Assembly (NCBI GenBank): GCA_002869585.1
Contig: PKUO01000028.1
Span: 62,001 to 126,000 of the forward strand
Length of the DNA: 64,000 bases
DNA from: Sedimenticola sp.
GTDB taxonomy: Bacteria; Pseudomonadota; Gammaproteobacteria; Chromatiales; Chromatiaceae
Direction: 5' to 3'
Of the stretch, positions 57,666-64,000 are shown piece by piece. The notes below the pieces were generated by a model. The model was not told where the DNA came from. It saw nothing but the letters and a program-made list of their open reading frames with translations, and searched no databases. Each line of letters opens with the position of its first letter. Within the stretch, counting starts at the first letter, position 1. Made by a program: the position numbers and the translations under genes.

Positions 57666-58157
57666 ATGCAAATTTCCAAATACAAGGCTGTTGTCGTCAA
57701 TTATGTGGCACGTGACGACAGTGGAAACATTCTAGACAGTTCAGATGCCGATGGCCCAATCCGCTATATACACGGTACGGAGGACCTGATTCCGGGGTTG
57801 GAAGCAGCGCTCGAAGGCCACAGCGCCGGCGAGAAATTGAGTATACGTGTCGCCATGGAGGATGCCTATGGTGATCGGGATGAAAGCCTGATCGAAGAGG
57901 TGCCTATTGCAAATTTTCCAGGGATCGACTCAATTGAACCGGGCATGAAATTTCAAACAGACATGGACGACGATGTACCCTATATCGTCACCGTCACCAA
58001 GGTGACAAAAAAACATGTGACGGTGGATGGCAACCATCCCTTTGCCGGAAAAAACCTGAATTTCGATCTGGAAATCGTCGAAGTGCGCGAAGCCAGTTCA
58101 TCAGAAATCGAGCATGGCCACGTCCACACCGACGATTCACATCATCATATCCACTGA
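57666..58157 (+). CDS. slyD: FKBP-type peptidyl-prolyl isomerase, SlyD
   Basis: About 163 residues. An FKBP domain with an insert-in-flap arrangement (IANFPGIDSIEPGMKFQ near 87, TVDGNHPFAGKNLNFD near 125) and a short His-rich tail (EHGHVHTDDSHHHIH), which in E. coli SlyD binds nickel. ATG 57666 follows AGGAC; the frame is open 18 codons upstream but those residues are not family-like. It is a folding helper and metallochaperone. Divergent from the methyltransferase. Confidence 0.9.
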   Translation: MQISKYKAVVVNYVARDDSGNILDSSDADGPIRYIHGTEDLIPGLEAALEGHSAGEKLSIRVAMEDAYGDRDESLIEEVPIANFPGIDSIEPGMKFQTDMDDDVPYIVTVTKVTKKHVTVDGNHPFAGKNLNFDLEIVEVREASSSEIEHGHVHTDDSHHHIH

Positions 58158-58167
58158 GAAAGGCCGA

Positions 58168-59631
58168 TCAGGCACTCTCCGGCACCTCGGAGAGCGTCCT
58201 GACCAACAGTTGCCAGAATCGCCGTACCGACGGCACATGCACACACTCATCCGGTGAGTGTGGAAAGCGTATGGTCGGGCCAAACGAGATCATGTCCCAG
58301 TCCGGATAGTTGGCGCCCAGAATACCGCACTCAAGACCAGCATGAATCCCCCCCACCTCGGCCTCCTCATTGAAGCAATACTGGTAAGCTTCCTTGACCC
58401 TGCCCAGTATGGGTGACTCGATATTGGGCTTCCACCCCGGATAGCCACCATCGATGGTCGATACCGCGCCAATCAGATCGAACAATCCTTTGATGGTCAG
58501 GCACAGTTCCTCTTTCGCGCTTTCAACCGAGCTTCGCACCAGGTTGAGGATCTCGATTTCATGATCCAGGGTCCTGACAACCGCCAGGTTGTTGGAAGTC
58601 TCCACCATACCAGGCATCACATCGCTCATGCGCATCACCCCATGGGGACAGGCGCAGAGTGCATCGATGAGACGCCCTTGGGTTTCGAGGTCGATCAATC
58701 CTTCTGGCAGATCGGCAGGTCCGATGGTTACGGTCAGGCCAGCTTCCACCTGTTGCAATTCACCTTTGATTTCGGCCTGGAAGGCATCGACAAACAGTAC
58801 CAACTCAGGGGCCAGTTGTTCGGAAACGCACACAGTCGCAAAGGCCTCGCGGGGAATGGCATTTCGCATATTTCCACCCTGCACCTTCGCCAGCCTTACG
58901 CCAAAGCGCTCAACGGCTACTCTCAACAAGCGAAACATCAGCTTGTTGGCATTGCCACGTCCGCGGTGAATATCCACCCCTGAGTGCCCGCCCTTGAGGC
59001 CGGAGATAGCGATTTGGCAGCAAACCATATCGGACTCAACATGCTCGCTCCGATAGGCCAGACTGGTGTTGACGTTCGCCCCGCCGGCACAGCATATCGA
59101 CAGTACGCCTTCATCCTCCGAATCCATATTGAGCAGGATATTGCCCTGGAGCATACCGGGCTTCAGCCCCATTGCCCCGGTCATTCCATCTTCTTCATTA
59201 CTGGTGAATAACGCCTCGATCGGACCGTGCCTGATGTCCTTCGATTCGAGAACGGCAAGCGCCGCTGCCACACCTATGCCGTTATCCGCTCCCAGTGTGG
59301 TATTGACCGATTTCACCCAATCATCCTCGATCACCGTCTTGATCGGGTCTTTGGTGAAGTCATGGCTGATGCCGCTATTGACCTGTGGGACCATGTCCAG
59401 ATGCCCTTGCAGAATCACTCCCGCCCGCTGTTCCATGCCTTTGGTCGCCGGCTTACGGATAATCACATTGCCGTGTTCATCCCTGATCACCTCGAGGCCC
59501 CATTGTTCACCGAGTCCGATCACATGGTTCTGCACCGCCTGTTCGTGATGTGAAGGTCTGGGGATCTGGGTCAGTTGATAAAAATTCCCCCAGAGTGATT
59601 TGGGTTCCAGTTCGGCAATAGTTCGATTCAT
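58168..59631 (-). CDS. pepD: aminoacyl-histidine dipeptidase (PepD, M20 family)
   Basis: A 487-residue M20 metallopeptidase with HLDMVPQ near residue 80 (zinc His and Asp), GADNGIGVA near 118 and the GLKGGHSGVDIH dimerisation segment near 215. Length and these motifs match PepD, which cleaves carnosine-like dipeptides in the cytoplasm. It converges with slyD, 10 bases apart; an inverted repeat near 58172-58191 lies inside its 3' end. Confidence 0.92.
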   Translation of the reverse strand: MNRTIAELEPKSLWGNFYQLTQIPRPSHHEQAVQNHVIGLGEQWGLEVIRDEHGNVIIRKPATKGMEQRAGVILQGHLDMVPQVNSGISHDFTKDPIKTVIEDDWVKSVNTTLGADNGIGVAAALAVLESKDIRHGPIEALFTSNEEDGMTGAMGLKPGMLQGNILLNMDSEDEGVLSICCAGGANVNTSLAYRSEHVESDMVCCQIAISGLKGGHSGVDIHRGRGNANKLMFRLLRVAVERFGVRLAKVQGGNMRNAIPREAFATVCVSEQLAPELVLFVDAFQAEIKGELQQVEAGLTVTIGPADLPEGLIDLETQGRLIDALCACPHGVMRMSDVMPGMVETSNNLAVVRTLDHEIEILNLVRSSVESAKEELCLTIKGLFDLIGAVSTIDGGYPGWKPNIESPILGRVKEAYQYCFNEEAEVGGIHAGLECGILGANYPDWDMISFGPTIRFPHSPDECVHVPSVRRFWQLLVRTLSEVPESA

Positions 59632-59809
59632 TGGCTAGCATCCACACATATCTGAAACTGTCATATTCATTTGCTAGATTATGTTGCATCTGAACTGTCA
59701 GATATATAGGCAGTCGAACAGAAAACAACCGGAAACCGCTCGCCGCCCGGTCCCAAACAAAGGGACAATTCCGTGCTAGAGTGTTGTGTAATATATGTTG
59801 GAGTAAGCC

Positions 59810-60328
59810 ATGAAAGCCGTTCTCACCCTACTTTTTCTGACCTCGACCTTGCTGAGCGCAGCAGGTTGTTCCGACAATCAACAGTCGCAAGTTGATCAGC
59901 CCCAGCCACCGCAGGAAATCACTTCTGATACGCCTGCTGAACAGCCCTTGCGCGAAAACACCCCCGAACCCGAAACAGCGGGGCCTGACAGTCCCGTGCC
60001 GGAACAGGCAGGACTCACTGAAGAGATCATCGACAAGAGCAGGGAACTGGGCGCAGGCGCCGCCGAGAAATCGACACAACTCTATGAATCGGCGAAAGAA
60101 AAAGGCTCTGAGCTTGGCGAAAGCATAAAGCAGGAATCCAAAGAGATCTGGGACAAGACCAAGGAAGCGACCAAGGATACTGTAGAAAAGTCCAAGGAGT
60201 TGGGGGCCGCGGCAGTAGACAAGTCCAAACAGATCTACGAAGAGGCGAAAGAAAAGACCCAGCAACTGTATGACGAGACCACCAAACCCCAGGCTGAACA
60301 GTCTCCTGCTGAAGTCAAAGAGATCTGA
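59810..60328 (+). CDS. LEA-like lipoprotein with amphipathic repeats
   Basis: A 172-residue exported protein with a hydrophobic N-terminus and lipobox ending AAGC at residue 20, then a Pro/Glu/Gln-rich linker. From about 65 it has 11-residue-like repeats rich in Lys, Glu, Ala and Thr (SKELGAAAVDKSKQIYEEA and similar) resembling group 3 late embryogenesis abundant proteins, which protect membranes and proteins in water stress. It is upstream of a metallophosphoesterase by 2 bases. Function is inferred from composition. Confidence 0.75.
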   Translation: MKAVLTLLFLTSTLLSAAGCSDNQQSQVDQPQPPQEITSDTPAEQPLRENTPEPETAGPDSPVPEQAGLTEEIIDKSRELGAGAAEKSTQLYESAKEKGSELGESIKQESKEIWDKTKEATKDTVEKSKELGAAAVDKSKQIYEEAKEKTQQLYDETTKPQAEQSPAEVKEI

Positions 60329-60330
60329 CC

Positions 60331-61164
60331 ATGAAGGTTGCCGTATTCTCCGATGTGCAGGGCAATATTGCCGCCCTCGAAGTCGTCGTAGCCGATATCG
60401 AGAAATGGCAACCGGACTTGGTGATTCTGAATGGCGACCTGATCAATCGCGGACCCAAAAACCGCGAATGCCTGCGCCTGTTCAACGAAAAAGCCGATAC
60501 CCAGGGCTGGCTGCCGGTCAGGGGTAATCACGAGGATTTCGTCCTCCATTGTGCAGAGAATCGGCCCAAAAGTGCGGGTGAAGCCGAATTACGACGCTTC
60601 GCTGACTGGACCACCCAACAGTTAGGCGCGGATGTCTATAGCATGGTGAGTTGGCCTGATCACCTCAGCCTGCATGGCCCGCAGAGCGATCGCTGGCTGC
60701 ATGTCACCCACGGCACCCTGGCAGGCAACCGGGATGGCATCTCCCCCAGCGTGCCGGACGACCATTTACATGGGAAAATCCCGGACGATATCGACCTGTT
60801 CATCACTGCCCACACCCACAAGGCATTGCAACGGGTCTTCGAAAACAAGCGCATCCTCAATGTCGGCTCGGTCGGCTCACCGTTTGACGGTGATGTGCGC
60901 GCCTCCTATGCACGTCTGCTGTTCAGTAATGATCACTGGCAGAGTGAAATAATCCGCCTTGAATACTATCGCGAACAGATGGCCAGGGATTGTATTGAGA
61001 GCGGTTTCCTGAGCGAGGCCGGCCCCCTCGCAAGTGTCATCTACCGGGAGTGGGAACAGGCCGCGCTGCTCATGCCATTCTGGAACAGGAAATACAGGAA
61101 GGCGGTTCAGAGCGGTGAGATAACCCTGGAAGATGCTGTCAATGAGTTTCTACAAACACTCTGA
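60331..61164 (+). CDS. metallophosphoesterase
   Basis: A 277-residue calcineurin-like phosphoesterase. Metal ligands are visible in FSDVQGN (Gln where His is usual in DXH), GDLINRGP near residue 37, GNHED near 68, THGT near 135 and TAHTHKA near 160. Gln in the first motif is known in this family. Substrate not known. It follows the LEA-like gene by 2 bases, so they share a transcript, and converges with the S41 gene. Confidence 0.85.
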   Translation: MKVAVFSDVQGNIAALEVVVADIEKWQPDLVILNGDLINRGPKNRECLRLFNEKADTQGWLPVRGNHEDFVLHCAENRPKSAGEAELRRFADWTTQQLGADVYSMVSWPDHLSLHGPQSDRWLHVTHGTLAGNRDGISPSVPDDHLHGKIPDDIDLFITAHTHKALQRVFENKRILNVGSVGSPFDGDVRASYARLLFSNDHWQSEIIRLEYYREQMARDCIESGFLSEAGPLASVIYREWEQAALLMPFWNRKYRKAVQSGEITLEDAVNEFLQTL

Positions 61165-61178
61165 ACAGAGGCTTCCAG

Positions 61179-62261
61179 TTATTGAGACTCTTGGTGAATG
61201 CGTTGCAGCAACAGTCGGCTGTCGAATAGTTCCTCAGCGGCGAGTGTCAGATCCGGCTCTAACCCGACACCCTGGCATTTAACGCCCCCTGGCAGAACCA
61301 TTTCCAGATTGGTGTAACGTAACCGTTAACCGTCTGATAACCGGTTGTCGGTCTGAGAGACACACTTCCCATAACTGCGCATCCCTACCAGCCTGGCGCG
61401 ACCATGGGCCTGTAGAATTCCGGCAAATATCTCACCGGCACTGGCCGTATTGCCACTGATCAGAATGGTCAAAGGATTGGCGATTTTATTGGTATCTGGA
61501 GAGGAATAGCGCTGGCTGATACCCGATCGATCCAAAGCCGTCGCCAGTTCCTGCCCGGCAGGCAGAAACAGTGCCGCGGTATTCATCGCCTCGTACAGGT
61601 CACCCCCCTGACATTCCCGCAGATCCAGCAGCAAAGGTATCTCACCCGTCACCGCTGCGAGCAGGGATTGCAGGAACACTCTGGTCTCTGAACTGACAAA
61701 ACTGCGCAGGCGGTAAACCATCTGTCCCTCGATGGTCACCTGTTCAATCGATCGAGGACGATAGGTTTCCAGTGGCAGTGACAACACCTCGGGCGCATCA
61801 CAATTACCTCGGCAGATTTCCAACCGTAAAATCTGCCCATCACTACCACCCAGTAGCTGCACGACATCAGCCAGTGGCTTCCCTTCAACGGCTTGTCCTT
61901 CGACAGAAAGCAGCTTGACCCGATCCACTACCCCCGCCCGCATCAGCGGGCCATCGGCGTATGGCATCAGCCAGAGACCAGCAGCAGTTGCGTAGAGTTC
62001 GGCGCCAATGCCCGCGGGCCGTTCATTGGCAGACGTGGAATTACTGGCATCCATCAACACAGCCCAGCTGTCTATCTGTTGCAGACCGGAGTTGATATTC
62101 CCTGGCTCCAGTGCGTTGAGCAATGTCGCATCGGGCTCGTTCAGGGCATGCTCTTTCAGGACATCTCGAATCTCACCCAGTACAGCAGAATCCACGCCCA
62201 TAGCCGGCATGGTCCAGATCAGCCCGGCGAAGGCGATCTGCAACAAGGCAAGGCCCTTCAC
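61179..62261 (-). pseudogene. S41 (C-terminal processing) protease gene interrupted by one in-frame TAA
   Basis: The first 311 codons carry a signal peptide, a PDZ-like region and the S41 core with catalytic Ser in SGNTASAGEIFAG and Lys in SYGKCVSQTD. TAA at 61326-61328 then interrupts, and the same frame continues for 48 codons as RLRYTNLEMVLPGG...GLEPDL to a TAA at 61179-61181. That downstream stretch is what S41 proteases normally have after the catalytic Lys, so the natural product is about 360 residues. The start overlaps the upstream gene's full-length stop (ATGA). Confidence 0.78.
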
Positions 62262-62821
62262 TGAGCGAGCATCAGGGTCAGATTGAGCAGCTCTTCATAC
62301 TCCTTTTGCAATGCCAAACGCTGCGCCTCCAACTGTTGGCGACGGGTATCGACACCCACACCGGAACCTTCCAGTGCATCCGCACTACCGACTCCACCGC
62401 CCTCGAGCGCATCCAGGGCGCTGCCCTGTTTTTACAGCTGTCCCTTGAGTTCACGGAGACGCTTATCAAGCTCGGCTACGCGTTTATCGGATGTCCCCTG
62501 CTCTTTACTCAGCGCCGCCAGTTTCTTCTCCAGGGCCTTCACATCCTTATTGAGTGACGCCAGTTTGCGCTGCTCCTCGTCGAGAAGTTTCTGGCGTTGC
62601 TGTTTTTGCGCATCAAGCCCGGTGGTCTCCTGCTTCAGATCATCCTGTACGGCCCGCAGTCGCGCCAGATTATCCTCCCGATCCCTGACACGCCGCTCAT
62701 ACGCACCGCTGGACAGCCCTTGCACACCGCTGACAAAACCACCTTCCCTGGGATCATCGGTGGTCGCACAGGCGCTGACCAGGCAGGCGGAACCCAACAC
62801 CAGAACCAGTTTCATATTCAT
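62258..62821 (-). pseudogene. coiled-coil lipoprotein gene interrupted by one in-frame TAA
   Basis: A lipoprotein (lipobox LVSAC) with a heptad coiled coil from about 50 (DDLKQETTGLDAQKQQRQKL). TAA at 62432-62434 ends it after 129 residues, but the frame runs on as KQGSALDALEGGGVGSADAL and QLEAQRLALQKEYEELLNL to a TGA at 62258-62260 that overlaps the ATG of the S41 gene. Its own start overlaps the previous gene's stop (ATGA). The couplings at both ends support the long frame as the ancestral gene. Confidence 0.78.
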
Positions 62822-63507
62822 ACGGATAACCTCTCGTTGATCTGGGCGATCTGTTCGCTATCCTTGCGCAGTTGCTCGATCTGAACACGCAGGTCACCGT
62901 TCTCCTTCTCCAGCTTGCTCAGATAGGGATCCTGCGCCTTACGCACCTTGCGCTCCTCTGCAAGAATCTCAGAGTTGATCTCGTACTCCTTCTGCAGTGT
63001 CTCTTCAAACTCATTGTTTTTGGCAAGCTTCTCTTCAAGCTGGGATTTTTTCGCCGCTAATTGGGCCTTGTTCGCCTTCCCGGCACGGTACTTCGACTGC
63101 AGGGCCTTGGTCTCTTTATCAAGGACTACAATCTCCTTGCGCAAACGTTCATGGTGCGCCCTTGCGGTATCGTTGAATTCCGCGGTTCGCGCAATTTCCG
63201 CATCGAGAAACTCCTCGGTGGTGGCGTACTCCTGTTTGCGCTTGGCGACCTCACTACCCACGGCGTAACCCACGCCGGCACCCACCAATGCGCCTATTGC
63301 CGCACCTTGTTTATCCCCGGCCGCCAAGCCAATCAATCCGCCGAGAATCGCGCCAAACACGGCCCCTTCAGTCTTGGTCCGGTCGGTGTCAGACTGCGGC
63401 GACCCACCCGAATCATCTGTATCATTCATCGGTTGGTTGCTGACACAACCTGCAAGCAGGCTGCCCACCAGCATTACCGGTACTGCTTTTTTTACAAAGG
63501 TCTTCAT
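62818..63507 (-). CDS. glycine-zipper coiled-coil lipoprotein
   Basis: A 229-residue lipoprotein with lipobox LLAGC near residue 22, an Asp/Ser-rich linker, a glycine zipper hairpin (GAVFGAILGGLIGLAAG and GAAIGALVGAGVGYAVG, about 50-85) that can insert into membrane, and a long coiled coil to the end (RKVRKAQDPYLSKLEKENGD). Such proteins tether outer membrane, peptidoglycan or complexes. It is coupled to the next gene by ATGA and follows the partial gene by about 10 bases. Confidence 0.8.
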   Translation of the reverse strand: MKTFVKKAVPVMLVGSLLAGCVSNQPMNDTDDSGGSPQSDTDRTKTEGAVFGAILGGLIGLAAGDKQGAAIGALVGAGVGYAVGSEVAKRKQEYATTEEFLDAEIARTAEFNDTARAHHERLRKEIVVLDKETKALQSKYRAGKANKAQLAAKKSQLEEKLAKNNEFEETLQKEYEINSEILAEERKVRKAQDPYLSKLEKENGDLRVQIEQLRKDSEQIAQINERLSV

Positions 63508-63517
63508 ACTTCACCTC

Positions 63518-64000
63518 TCATTCATTGAATGCATTGAACACGCTATTGAACTCTTCGAGCCAGCCTTCGGTTTCCACAGCCCGGTTTTCGTTATATTTCT
63601 GAATATGCTGATCCAGCATCGCCAGCACCCGCGCTTCTCTGGTAGATAGCGTCTTTTCACGCATGATCTTAAATGCGTGGTCCCTGAATTCGCCTTGATA
63701 ATCACCAATCAAAGCCACTTTTTCCAGATATGCCTTGTACTGTTCCTCGGCTGCTGATTTGTTCTCATCCAGGGATTTCTGCACGGCATCCACCTGCGAC
63801 TGGTAACGGGTCGACATCGACAGCAGTTTTGTAGCCGATGCCATGGCTGTTTTCAGGGTTGCCCGTTTGCTCACCAGAACGCTCAGATTGGTGCCGTTGC
63901 GCGAGGCGTCCTGCAGCAGACTGCGGGCGCTGTCACGCTGGGCCTGGTCGAGGCGACCGCGTGCCGTATCGACATAACTCTGGATCGCCTGTACCTGCTC
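63518..64000 (-). CDS. coiled-coil protein, partial at window edge
   Basis: The last 160 codons of a soluble, strongly helical protein (EQVQAIQSYVDTARGRLDQA at the edge, DENKSAAEEQYKAYLEKVAL, ending FNSVFNAFNE). The GTG at 63872-63874 is probably an internal codon because open helical sequence continues to the window end. It is upstream of the lipoprotein pair and the S41 gene in one leftward cluster. The remainder lies outside the window; no family recognised. Confidence 0.75.
   Translation of the reverse strand, partial: EQVQAIQSYVDTARGRLDQAQRDSARSLLQDASRNGTNLSVLVSKRATLKTAMASATKLLSMSTRYQSQVDAVQKSLDENKSAAEEQYKAYLEKVALIGDYQGEFRDHAFKIMREKTLSTREARVLAMLDQHIQKYNENRAVETEGWLEEFNSVFNAFNE

Overview
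The window reads as chromosomal DNA of a free-living or symbiotic sulfur-oxidising gammaproteobacterium. The direct pointers are two tandem sulfur-globule-type proteins (32609-33453) led by tryptophan-rich and glycine/tyrosine-rich sequence, a periplasmic diheme cytochrome c, the carboxynorspermidine polyamine route and a typical proteobacterial gene style (ATGA overlaps, sigma70-like promoters). A Chromatiales- or Sedimenticola/Thiodiazotropha-like host is my inference; no rRNA or other taxonomic marker is present. The only stable RNA gene seen is tRNA-Glu(TTC).

Layout. 1-2.4 kb: a small conserved gene and an MscS-type channel gene split by one in-frame TAA. 2.5-7.1 kb: a leftward branched-chain-amino-acid-type ABC transporter (binding protein, LivH, LivM, LivG, LivF). 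7.2-9.9 kb: a cation/proton antiporter and a PPK2-type polyphosphate kinase. 9.97-11.8 kb: a 1.8 kb islet carrying an AbiEi/AbiEii toxin-antitoxin pair, bounded by a 16-bp direct repeat of the tRNA-Glu 3' end. 12.2-16 kb: a four-domain PilZ/DUF1631/GGDEF/EAL protein. 16-19.2 kb: LysR regulator, pirin, cytochrome b561 and YceI. 19.2-26.5 kb: envelope and protein quality control (Do-family protease, Lon-like protease, thioredoxin-fold proteins) and a second LysR regulator. 26.8-29.3 kb: carboxynorspermidine synthase and decarboxylase. 29.3-33.5 kb: SLAC1/TehA-type channel, diheme cytochrome, MFS carrier, sulfur globule proteins. 33.4-36.6 kb: a polar amino acid ABC transporter. 36.9-40.3 kb: glutathione peroxidase, photolyase, YbaN and DUF523/DUF1722, apparently one stress operon.

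40.3-50.9 kb is an osmoadaptation block: a leftward sucrose operon (sucrose-phosphate synthase, sucrose-phosphate phosphatase-like HAD, fructokinase, amylosucrase), a MarR/EctR-like regulator on the opposite strand, and a rightward proXWV glycine-betaine-type importer. 51.4-54.8 kb is a fumarate reductase/succinate dehydrogenase operon with a single di-haem-type membrane subunit. 54.9-61.2 kb holds GMP reductase, a methyltransferase whose N-terminus resembles SlyD, a genuine SlyD on the opposite strand, PepD, a LEA-like lipoprotein and a metallophosphoesterase. 61.2-64 kb is a leftward, translationally coupled cluster of coiled-coil lipoproteins and an S41 protease, running off the window.

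The most unusual signal is that three genes (MscS channel, coiled-coil lipoprotein, S41 protease) are each interrupted by exactly one in-frame TAA, with clearly coding sequence continuing in the same frame; two are adjacent in one operon. The second theme is regulation by hairpins: all three ABC importers have a strong stem-loop just after the binding-protein gene. The sucrose phosphatase-like protein lacks the second catalytic Asp of HAD motif I, whereas the HAD domain fused to the synthase keeps it.
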